Shown here: positions 47,784-56,978 of the stretch, piece after piece
Layout: every line of letters starts with the position of its first letter
How positions within the stretch are numbered: the first letter of the stretch is position 1
Assembly (NCBI GenBank): GCA_023101885.1
Contig: JALPQD010000016.1
Location: 9,983,634-10,047,633, forward strand
DNA: 64,000 nt
Direction of reading: 5' to 3'
Origin: Typhlomys cinereus
Taxonomy: Eukaryota; Chordata; Mammalia; Rodentia; Platacanthomyidae
Position numbers and translations under genes: made by a program
The notes under the pieces: generated by a model
Seen by the model: the letters and a program-made list of their open reading frames with translations, nothing else
Told to the model about the DNA's origin: nothing
Databases searched by the model: none

Positions 47784-48600
47784 ATAACTGCCCAGAGCGA
47801 CAGCCTGTGCCGTATCCAACTACGGCAGATCAGGTTGGCTGACGATGCTGGATATGAAGAATGTGGCTACAAGTACAAAGTGTCTATCAGTTTATTAGTC
47901 TTGTGAGAAAAAGGTCAGTGGGATTGGCTGTCTAGTGAAGGCACAGCTGACATGCATACTATCTTATAAAATCTGTGCTGCTGTCTCAGGCTCAGGTTAC
48001 AATTCAGAGGTTATAGGTCTCCATGGACTTTGGTTCGGAGTAGTCTCACAAAGCTCTGTGTAACACAGCTAAAACAGGCTTGAATTTATGCTCCTTCTAC
48101 TCCTGGTTTCTGTATCAACTGTCATGCATCTTTTCCTCATCATGTGAACATCTGACTGACTGTGGTGGCAAAGAGAATGAAGATGCAAGGTTTTTATTTT
48201 GTTAAATGAAGACTAGTACTTAGTAAAATCATTATTTTAATATCCATCCATATAATAAAGTTTAAATAACTTTGATACATATTCTAGCATGGTATCCTTA
48301 AAGTTCGCTTTCCACTTAGAAGGCTGCTTTGAGCCTCTACATATTGCACCATCCCTGTTTTACTCATACTGCACTTCAGTGTTGTCCTTCAAATATTGTA
48401 GATGAAGAGCAGGTTTTTATTATTTGTTTTGATTCTATTTTGTGGTAAGATGGAACATCTGCTATTAATAATATGCTATCCCAAGGAAAGTATATACTTG
48501 TGTGCATAAGTGCTTACATATGAGTGTTCTACTGAGCTACATGATAAGCCACCCATTTATATATGTAACATTTGATTAGCTTTTCCCAAATTGACTTTTA
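47784..48600. other. unassigned DNA
   Basis: No gene was recognised. 48,431-48,453 shares 22 of 23 bases with 51,414-51,436, which may mark a common old repeat. Confidence 0.35.
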
Positions 48601-48627
48601 TTTAAAAAAATCCCTCATTTCTGATGT

Positions 48628-48658
48628 GCGTGCACGTGTGTGTGTGTGTGTGCGTGTG
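48628..48658. repeat. (TG)n microsatellite
   Basis: 'GTGCGTGCACGTG' is followed by a TG run. It may be the tail of an antisense SINE whose decayed head is at 48,785-48,810 ('CATCTCTCCAGGGCC'). Confidence 0.7.
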
Positions 48659-48689
48659 TAGTTTTTTTAAATATTAGGTCAGACCTGCA

Positions 48690-49260
48690 GAAAGAGATGG
48701 TGGGTGTTTTGAAGCTGAGCTTCCTGTGCAGTATCCAAGAACTTCAAGCTCTGTTACTCTGAGCCCCAATGGTGAGACCCGCTTATATCTCAGCATCTCT
48801 CCAGGGCCAGCCTACCTCATGATGGAGTAGCAAACAGCACATGCACCTGTCTCCAGGTCACCATTCTGGCTCCAAGGCTGTATCTTTCCACTGGACCAGT
48901 GAGAGGGTTGCAGCATTTTGCTCTTGGGCCTGTTTCCAGCTGTGCATTTGAATCCTTGTTCTGCAGTGGACTGATCACAGTTTCTCTCTCTGGCGGCCAC
49001 TCTCACTCCCCACAGCCACTGGGGCCTTGAACAAGTTGCCACCAACTACTTGCATGTGGATGACATGCAGACAGCTGCCCAGGAAGACCTTTGGGCATTT
49101 TCAGCTTTAATCTTGGCTGGGTTTTACTTTTTAAACTTGTGTGACCTGGGCATCTATAAGAATGATTCCATGCTGTGGAAGCTCTGACATTTGGACTTAA
49201 TACCTTAAGAATTGATCTTATGCCTCTGTTCGAGCAGACCATATGGTTCATAGTAAGGAG
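48690..49260. other. GC-richer unassigned stretch
   Basis: The stretch is richer in G and C than its neighbours. On the + strand a frame from 48,980 to 49,188 stays open through 'GLEQVATNYLHVDDMQTA', and the minus strand has two overlapping 77-82 codon frames. A pyrimidine run ending in CAG lies at 49,000-49,015. None of this amounts to a recognisable exon or protein family, so no gene is called. Confidence 0.3.
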
Positions 49261-51129
49261 GAGGTAAAGGATACCTCTGTTGGTGGGAAAATTTTCTCCT
49301 AATTACACAGTTTTTGTCTGATTTCATTTGTTAAGGAAAAGATTTGAGAGGAATTAAGTCTAAGAAACTTTGATTCTGAGTTCTGTTTCTGGTGAGTTGA
49401 TGGCCTGTCTCCTAGCTCATGAATCTAATTAAACATTGCATATGAGCATTATTTTGCCCTTTAATCTTACGAGTCTTTTACAGAGAATTCAGCTTTATTA
49501 CTGTCAGAATGTGAGCATACTTGTATTTATCCTGGGAATAATTGACAAAGGAAAAGTGTTCACTTGTGATTCTAACATGTATAAAATTGGGAAAGGTTTA
49601 AATTTTGGAATCTTCTCTCCATGTTCAGTTATACAAACTGTCGATGGTTATGTGTCTAGGGAAACTAAAAAATGAGGAGGTGCTGATAACTCATACTATA
49701 GATTTCTGAACCTTCAAAGGAAAGATAAGAGCATTTCTGAATTTAGAAAAATGTTGAATTTAGGGAAGAGGTATCCTTGTAGGTGAATCAAAATATGACA
49801 GATTCCAAACATATTCAATCCTCAGATGTGTTTTATTTGTGCTAAATTGCACCATTTACAAATATAAAAACGTGGTGAAAGGTTTTCCTACTGTGGGAAT
49901 TGGTAATGAGAAATTGTACTGTGAAAAGAAAAGGCACTTTAAATAAAATATTATATGATAAATAAATAAAATATTTGTTCAATTTTAAATTATTTATATA
50001 TTAATATACAATTCAGTATATTGTTTCTTTTTGAAACAATTGTGTTTCTCAATTCCTTATATTCTGTTTTAGTGTTTCTTTTCTCCTGAGATATCAGTTA
50101 TCTATACAGATAACAAATTACAAAACTGATAGTCATACCTTGGCAAGAGCTCTGAGCTGTCAGCTCTAAATGGGCAAACACCACTTGTCCTTCAATAATT
50201 TTCCTTTACTATCCTCCCTTGTCAATGCCTGTCTTCTACCTCAGGCCAAAGCCACTACTCCTCCTACACACAAGCAGTTCAAAATAGCTCCATCAGTTAT
50301 CCAGAGATTTTTATCAGACTTTTATCTCTTTCTTGGTGTTTCTCCTTTATAGATCCTTTATGTTCAATATGGGGAAGTGCAGCAGTTTTACTAGTTCAGT
50401 AAGTTAGTACAAATGTATCAGCAATGAATTTCCTTCCTTAGCAGACAGCAGCTTATGCACACAAGTACAATACAGAATTGTGTCTAAGTACCTTGAGCAA
50501 TGCTTTTCTATATCAGATGAGTAATATGCAGTACAATTAAGAAGTGAGCTCGTTGAGATATGTAGCTAATGTAGACATTCTTCTCTGAGGGCATGACATT
50601 TAAGCCGGAGGACACAGAAAGGAAAGGAGTAAATCATTTAAAGATCCTTCAAGAAATGTATTTCAAGAAATGAAAGTTTAAACCCTAAGGGAGAATGATC
50701 TTGAGGTGTTACAAATAAAACAGGAAGTCTAATACATAGCTAGAGCAGATGAAGTCGGCACTATGGTAGATTGACAGGCAGACATGTCTACCAGATGGTG
50801 CAAGGCAACAAATGGCGATGATTTATCTAAATGACCATAAAAAAAATCTTTTCCTTCACAGGTATATCTTTTAATCATTATTTTTTTTTTAAATACCACA
50901 AACAGAATGGTAAGAATTAGGGTGGAGTTTATTAGAGGAGGGAAAGAACAGAACTCACAGATTCTACACATGGAGAGCCATGAGGCACAGGTGCTCTGAG
51001 AACTCATGGACTCCAGGCATGGAATCCATAGGAGAACTGAGCTGGAAAACAACTCACAGACTACATTGTAGAGTGCCATGAGGGGCTTGTGCCCAGAAAA
51101 TAAATCTTTTTAAGCTAAAATCATGAGAA
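49261..51129. other. unique DNA, nothing recognised
   Basis: No gene was recognised. A stretch at 50,918-51,080 ('GTGGAGTTTATTAGAGGAGG', 'CATGGAGAGCCATGAGGCAC') has the look of a decayed LTR but is not assigned. Confidence 0.4.
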
Positions 51130-51800
51130 AAAACCAAAAATTTAGATAATATCAGAAGATGACAAATTTATTAATTCCAGACATCTAAAGATCTAATTCA
51201 GATAGTATAAAGGAAATTCAAGAAATGGGAATGCTTTTGTGCATTGTGTATCTGAAAAGTGGTTATGATTTAAAAAAAAATAAAGAACATTTACAAGTGC
51301 CAATCCCAAATGCTGCAGAATTACAAAAAGAACAACATAGAATAAAACCCCAGTGCAATGGGTGAAGAGCCTTGAACCAGGGAACACAATAAGAAACATC
51401 TTACCATTTCCTTTGATTCTATTTTGTGGTAGGATGGTTATTCTGATTAGAAAATCTACTACAAGACTTGAATAGAATAAACAGGAAAGCATTGACATAA
51501 AAAGAAACATAAACCAACAGAAAAGAATGGAGAAGTTGCAACCCAAACATATGTTGTCAACTGTGTTTGTAGGAGGGTGCTGGTAGTCCGTGAAGGGACA
51601 CTTCAGCATTTTAACCATTAGGAAAGTGTCAATCGAAATGGTAATGAAGTGCCACCCAATACCTAACAGATTAGTTGTCATTAAAATGAAAGGCGAGAAG
51701 GAAGAAAAAAACACCAGGGTTACCAGTAATCTGAAAATCTTTGCATACCCTCCATAGGAATCCAGACCTATCACAAAGAATATCATTGTAATTCCTCAGA
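51130..51800 (+). mobile_element. degraded L1 ORF2 fragment, sense
   Basis: 'CCATTAGGAAAGTGTCAATC', 'GAAATGGTAATGAAGTGCCA' and 'TAGTTGTCATTAAAATGAAA' follow the L1 ORF2 passage that reads CATTAGAGAAATGCAAATCAAAACCACAATGAGATACC in less decayed copies. The 197-codon hydrophobic frame on the minus strand (51,193-51,786) is the antisense of this L1 and is not a gene. Confidence 0.55.
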
Positions 51801-51899
51801 CATTTTAAAAACATTTTCACCAAAAATAGAACTATTAAATTTCCCTCTATGTTTATATTTAGATCCTTTATGTCTAAATCACCTACACTCCAATTGCAA

Positions 51900-52330
51900 C
51901 ATCACTGAAAAGGAATGATGATAACAATGTCATCCATGAACTACCTTAAGCTATGTCTGCTTCCTCATGGCCTGCACAGGATTTGGTCCACCAAAATTTC
52001 ACCCTAGGGGGAAAAATTTCAAGAGGTTCCATAAGCCCCCAAGAGACTGTTGTGAGTTAATGTGATGAGGTATTTGTATGTAGAGGGAAAGGGAAAGGCT
52101 TCCTTCAGTGGTATACCCACTGATATATTATTCTTGCCCTAGGAAGTGTTCAATCATGTGCCATCAAAATAACCAGATGTAACTCCGTGGGTCATATACA
52201 CAAAAAGACACGAAAGTAGGAGAAACTGGTGGTAAAAGGAGAGGGGTGGAGTTGGGTAATAAAGGATAACAATAGCTTAAAATTCATTGTATTCATATAT
52301 TAAAAACTCTAAAAGAATAAAAATTAATTT
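51900..52330 (+). mobile_element. L1-type 3' end, sense
   Basis: 'TATGTCTGCTTCCTCATGGC', 'TGCACAGGATTTGGTCCACC', 'CCGTGGGTCATATACACAAA' and a final 'AAAATTCATTGTATTCATAT' resemble rodent L1 3' ends. It is homologous to 42,690-43,065. It continues the sense L1 remnant upstream. Confidence 0.6.
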
Positions 52331-52339
52331 AAAAATCTT

Positions 52340-52600
52340 GTCCATATACTCAAAAATCTCGTTCCTCAATGTGGCATGTCCATATTTGTGCTCCCAGCCC
52401 AATATTTATTACCGCCCCAAAGTCAAAAGCAACCTATGTCCATCCAGAATAAATGCATTAAAAAATGATGGCACATACAGAAAGTGGCGCTTTTATACAG
52501 CCATAAAAACAGAGCGCTTTAGACACATAGATACATGTCGTAAGAGAGAAAGAAACAATTAACCAACATGAGAGTTTTCTTTTCTTGCATGCTGGACAAA
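52340..52600 (+). mobile_element. older L1 ORF2 C-terminal fragment, sense
   Basis: 'AATATTTATTACCGCCCCAA', 'AACCTATGTCCATCCAGAAT', 'TTATACAGCCATAAAAACAG' follow the L1 passage encoding the ORF2 end (CATAATAGCCAAAAAGTGGAAACAACC ... TTCAGCCATAAAAAG). Heavily decayed. Confidence 0.5.
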
Positions 52601-52704
52601 TAATGAATGGCCAAGAAAAACTGGTACCTCAATGCTCAGAAGTTTGGAATACATAAATGCATATAGACAAATGGCCATTTGAACTTTTTTGTGTAGCAAC
52701 AGTT

Positions 52705-52862
52705 ATTTTAGTAAACATTTTATTTGTGTATGTGTTTTATATATATGTATATATGCATAAGAGAGAGAGAGAGAGAGAGATTCTCCAGGAAGTAAAGTCA
52801 AGTTGCCATGTTTAAGACCATGTGAACATGTGTGTTTACTTGTTGAACCATCTCACTGGCCC
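52705..52862 (-). mobile_element. CT-tailed SINE, antisense
   Basis: 'ACATTTTATTTGTGTATGTG' and an (AG)n run at 52,759-52,783 give the reversed tail and CT box. 'TTGTTGAACCATCTCACTGG' is the reversed tRNA-like head. Confidence 0.7.
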
Positions 52863-53108
52863 ATGCCAATAGTTCCTAATGGGCTAATTTATTATCTTCA
52901 ATGGTCAGTGGTATGTACTCCATAATCGAGGTAAGAGAACTTGTCTTTCAAGCCTCACAAATTTTAAGCAACTAAGGTGAGCATCACTGTCTTTGTTATA
53001 ATGCAGAGCCTCTCACAATCACTTGAAATTGTTGAAATTGTGTTATAAGAATCTTTGTTGTTAATTATCAAGTTACTTTTTCAATTACATTTAATCCAAT
53101 TCAAACTA

Positions 53109-53240
53109 TATTAGTTTTTGTTTGTTTGTTTCAGGTGAAATTTCACTTTGTAGTACCGACTGGCCTCAAACTCATAGCAATTGGTTTCCTTGAACTTTTC
53201 CAGTGCTGGGTTTACAAATTGGAACCACATGTCTGATACT
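53109..53240 (-). mobile_element. B1 SINE, antisense
   Basis: 'TTTTTGTTTGTTTGTTTCAG', 'ACTTTGTAGTACCGACTGGC', 'CTCAAACTCATAGCAATTGG' and 'CCAGTGCTGGGTTTACAAAT' match antisense B1 in order. Confidence 0.8.
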
Positions 53241-53552
53241 GATCTAATTTCTTATGCATAGATAGATAATGTGTAAATGAGTTTAGAAAGAATTGAAGAA
53301 TAGTTACTAGACATACTTAAATTAATATCTTCAAATGTTTGTTTTTATGTAGCCTAAAATCAGAGACTAATCTTTCGGGAAGTTTTAAAAACAAACTCCT
53401 AATAGTTTCATAAATTAATCAGTTTTTGCAATATTTCTCTGGCCATTTGTTGTAAGTTTGGGTATAAAATGGAAAAAGTTAGATAATAGTGAAACAGAAG
53501 GGGGAACACATGGTTAATTATTTGCTATAGTCTAGAAGCTCCAAAGAAAAAA

Positions 53553-53702
53553 GCTGGGAGTTGTAGTTTATGTCTGGAATCCCAGGGTTTGAGAGGTGTA
53601 GGCAGGAAGATTAAGAGTTCCAAGCCAGTGTTGATTATAAAGTAAATTCAGCATCAAACTGAGATACAGAAAACTCTGTCTAGGAGCAACCAAATAAAGG
53701 AA
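53553..53702 (+). mobile_element. B1 SINE, sense
   Basis: 'GCTGGGAGTTGTAGTTTATG', 'GGAATCCCAGGGTTTGAGAG', 'AAGAGTTCCAAGCCAGTGTT' and 'AGATACAGAAAACTCTGTCT' match sense B1 in order, with an A-rich end. Confidence 0.8.
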
Positions 53703-53940
53703 GGAAATGCCTAGGAGATGGCTCAGCAGATAAGGTACTTGCTCACAAACCTGGAGATTTGCATCCAGTACCAGGAAGCACACAAGATGGAAGAAGAGAA
53801 CAGATTTCTGAAGGTTGCTCACTAACTTCTACCTGTGTGCCATGGCATACATGTATGACATATGTTTCTTTCTCTTTCTCTCTCTCTCTCTTTCTTTCTC
53901 TCTCTGTCCTCTTTTTTCTCTCATAAGTAAATATATATTA
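53703..53940 (+). mobile_element. CT-tailed tRNA-derived SINE, sense
   Basis: The head 'CCTAGGAGATGGCTCAGCAG' has the A box. The body runs to 53,865, then a CT-rich block (53,866-53,920) and 'AAGTAAATATATATTATAAA' as the tail. It follows directly on the B1. Confidence 0.75.
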
Positions 53941-53995
53941 TAAATATCATATTTAAATAGGAAGAAAAAGAAGGAGAAACATACAAAGAAGCAGA

Positions 53996-54120
53996 GAGAA
54001 GAAGGGAAGGAAGAAAGGAAGGAAGAAAGGAAGAAAGGAAGGAAGGAAGAAAAGGAAGGAAGGAAGGAAGGAAGGAAGGAAGGAAGGAAGGAAGGAAGGA
54101 AGGAAGGAAGGAAGGAAGGA
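53996..54120. repeat. (GGAA)n/(GAAA) microsatellite
   Basis: A pure purine run on the + strand consists of GGAA and AGAA units to 54,054 and then uninterrupted GGAA to 54,120. Confidence 0.97.
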
Positions 54121-54136
54121 TTATTACAGCACAGCT

Positions 54137-54345
54137 AGGGATATTTCTGAGATGGCTCAGTGACAAAGGGGCCTGTGCATTAACATGTGGCCTGAGTGTG
54201 ATCACACAGCCTACTTGGTGGAGAGAGAAGCAATTTCCAAAATTTGTCATCTGTTAGCTACCTCTCTCTTGTTCTCTACTTCTGTCTCTCTTTCTCTCTC
54301 TGATTGATAAGTAGATAATTTTTATCACAAACACATAACTTTGTA
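54137..54345 (+). mobile_element. CT-tailed tRNA-derived SINE, sense, old
   Basis: The head 'TTCTGAGATGGCTCAGTGAC' keeps the A box. A CT-rich block (54,261-54,301) precedes 'GATTGATAAGTAGATAAT'. It belongs to the CT-tailed group. Confidence 0.6.
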
Positions 54346-54924
54346 TAAAAATTGTTAGGAAATCTAGCTGAAATTAGGCACTTGATTTGGAAGACTATGT
54401 TAAACTTGACAATGTAGCAAGAACAGGTGCTGTGTATCCCACATCCTCAAGGTAGCCTCCAACTCCCTCCAAGCTTTCCATTTCCTTTTCAGTAAACTAA
54501 AAGGGAAAAAGGACTCATGGTATTTAGCTGTTTTTCTCAGGTAAAATGTATAAATACTCGTGTACAAAATCATTTATCTTAAAATATAATAGTGAAATAA
54601 TGAAAATGTGGCTTGCTATTTGCCTACCCTAATAAAACACAATGACAAGTTCTTCTGGTATGGGCTACAGATAGTGCCAAGTGCAGAATTCCTTTTTGGT
54701 AGTCATTTTACTGGATTCATAATGACTCTCTGTCCAAAAACCTGACAGCAGAATGAGCGTTATTATAACCTTCCATAGTGAAAATGAAAATAAAGTGAGA
54801 AATAAGGAGAAAGAGGGTTATTCATCCCGAATCTCATTTTTGGAGAGAAAAAATGAATTCATTAAGCTATTTATAACTAGAGTAGTTCAGGGAGGACCTT
54901 TGGGTTAAATGAACAATAAAGATC
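54346..54924. other. unique DNA, nothing recognised
   Basis: No feature was recognised. Confidence 0.45.
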
Positions 54925-54929
54925 TACAA

Positions 54930-55348
54930 CTTGGGACTGGGAAGATGACTCAGTGGTTAAAATGCCTTGCCTCACAAGTAAATGGACCTGAATTCAGATT
55001 CCCAGATCACACAATAAGATGCAGATGGGTGTGGCAGCCCATTTGTAATTATGCCCTTGGTAGGCAGAGTCTGGGAATCTCCAGAGCAAGCTGGTTAGTT
55101 CTACCAGCTCTAAGTTGTGCTTTAGGTTTAATCAGAGACCCAGACTCACAACAATAATATTGAAGAGCTATGGAGGATGATTCCTTATATTACTCTTGGT
55201 CCTTCACAAGCACACACTCAAGTGCACTTGTGTACTTAACACACACACACTCACACACACAAACACACTTATACACACACACACATTCAAAACAGATACA
55301 CAACATTTATGCACCACATATACACAGGCAAGAAAGAAAGAAAAAAGA
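54930..55348 (+). mobile_element. old tRNA-derived SINE, sense, long CA-rich tail
   Basis: The head 'GGGACTGGGAAGATGACTCA' and 'CCTGAATTCAGATTCCCAGA' give the A- and B-box regions. 'GGCAGCCCATTTGTAATTAT' and 'CCAGAGCAAGCTGGTTAGTT' belong to a B4-like body. CA-rich sequence at 55,237-55,290 and A/G-rich sequence to 55,348 form the tail. It may be a composite of two SINEs. Confidence 0.6.
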
Positions 55349-55353
55349 AATGC

Positions 55354-56078
55354 TGACATGGTTTGAATTTAACTTGTCCCCTACAAGATCATGTGTTTGA
55401 ATCCTTAGTTGTCTGGGAAACTCATAGCACTTTTGAGAGGTGGAGACTTGCTAGGGGAAGGCATGTCACAGGGGGTAGACTTTGAGCTTGGTGTTATGAT
55501 TTGTAATGTGTCCCCCACAAACTCATGTGTTTGGGAAAGTCATAACACCTCTAGGAAGTGGAGCCTTGTGGAAGGAAGGCAATCAGGGGGTAGGTTTTGA
55601 GATGGATTAGACCCACCTTACTTCCTAGAAAGGCCTTCTCTTATAGTTGGCAGTTTTGAAGCTCCAAGCCTCCTGGATGGATGGATGTGACATAACCTGT
55701 CTGCAGCTTCTGTTGCCAGCTATATCACTCCCTCCATTTAAGACTGCATCTCCTTTCTGGAATTGTAAGGTGAATAAATCTCCCTTTCTTCATTAAGTTG
55801 CTTGACTTTGGATGTTCTCTCTCACAACAACACAGGAGTAACCAGTGCAGTTGGTAAACCTGACCTGCTTCCTTTAGTGGTCTATTCTTGTAGTCTGCAG
55901 CTTGTTCTCTCAGTCTCAATGAATTTAGTTAGGCCTGTCTCCAGCTTCTGCCAGCCAGTCATGCCTTTTTCACTATAATGGACCTTATCTTCCTCTGGAA
56001 TTATAAGCCAAATTCATCTCTTTTCTACCCAAAGTTGTGTTTGAGTGTTGCCTCACAGCAGAAAGAATAACTGTCATA
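55354..56078 (+). mobile_element. MaLR LTR split by a second LTR
   Basis: The left part (55,354-55,491) has the LTR start 'TGACATGGTTTGAATTTAAC' up to 'AGACTTTGAGCTTGG'. The right part (55,855-56,078) resumes with 'TAAACCTGACCTGCTTCCTT', 'TCTGGAATTATAAGCCAAAT' and 'GTTGCCTCACAGCAGAAAGA'. Flanks AATGC (55,349-55,353) and GATGC (56,079-56,083) match in four of five bases. A younger LTR occupies 55,492-55,849. Confidence 0.75.
55492..55849 (+). mobile_element. MaLR LTR nested in another MaLR LTR
   Basis: It starts 'TGTTATGATTTGTAATGTGT', continues 'CATAACACCTCTAGGAAGTG', 'TTATAGTTGGCAGTTTTGAA' and 'TCTGGAATTGTAAGGTGAAT', and ends 'GAGTAACCAGTGCA'. It is complete with TG...CA ends. Flanks CTTGG (55,487-55,491) and GTTGG (55,850-55,854) match in four of five bases. 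Short open frames here are LTR sequence. Confidence 0.85.
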
Positions 56079-56535
56079 GATGCTACAACCTTTATTTTCC
56101 CTTCAAACATAGTTTTCTTGTTAAAGATGACACGGAAGGCATATAGGATTCTAACCTGCCATGATCTCCAGCTGCTAAATCTCTAAACAGAACACAGTTT
56201 AAGGATCCAAAACAAAGTAAAAAATAGATTTTAGCATCTATTTACTTATTATGTAGAAAATAAAGGCTAAATAAAGATACACATTAATGTTGGTTTCCTT
56301 CTCTAATGAAAAATAATTAGGAAAATTGAGACTTGGGAATTAAGCTCAGCAATATCTGAGCTCAGCATTACTATAAAGGAAGAGAAAAAAAGAAGGAATG
56401 AAAAATAAGAGACAGAGGGAGAAGGGAAGGAATTTAAATGAAAGAGATCAGAACTCAATTCATGTCAAATTTGTACCCTCTGTCTCCAAGAACCTTGTAC
56501 AGAATTGCAAGGCTTTTAGGATTTTTTTTTACTCC

Positions 56536-56568
56536 GTCCATCCATCCGTCCGTCCGTCCATCCTTTTT

Positions 56569-56662
<94 letters not shown>
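56536..56662. repeat. compound tetranucleotide tract (CCRT)n-(CTGT)n-(CTAT)n
   Basis: CCAT/CCGT units (56,536-56,562) are followed by about fifteen CTGT units (56,570-56,630) and eight CTAT units to 56,662. The blocks differ by single transitions. The open frames of repeated Ser/Val/Cys/Leu and Tyr/Leu/Ser/Ile are artefacts. Confidence 0.97.
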
Positions 56663-56885
56663 AAGTTGGGGAAAGTGATGGAGAGAAGGAGAGAGAGCCT
56701 CAAAAAGACAGAGAGACAGAGAAACACAGAGAAAATGTATGCCATGAATGATATAGTACTTGGGTTGATTTGAGAGGAGTTTTAAGAAGTCAGTTCACTC
56801 CTTCCACACATGTGGGCCTACAAGTATCAAAATCAGGTTCATAGCATCTTATCCACTGAGGTATCTCTCTGACATCTCTCATAGT
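56663..56885 (-). mobile_element. CT-tailed SINE, antisense
   Basis: AGAGAG and GACAGAGA repeats (56,680-56,735) stand for the reversed CT box. 'CAGTTCACTCCTTCCACACA' is in the body and 'TATCCACTGAGGTATCTCTC' is the reversed head. The compound tetranucleotide tract may have grown from its tail. Confidence 0.55.
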
Positions 56886-56978
56886 TTTCAAAAGATCTGT
56901 CAGTTCTGAAATCCACCTCTTTTTCTTAGAATTTTATGAAGAAACAGAAGTATAAGAGCTTAAAGAGATGGAAGAAAG

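Noticed and set aside
51193..51786. 197-codon hydrophobic open frame on the minus strand, resembling a multi-pass membrane protein
   Set aside because: The + strand here follows degraded sense L1 ORF2 and is followed by an L1-type 3' end. An A-rich coding strand gives a hydrophobic, Leu/Phe-rich frame on the antisense.
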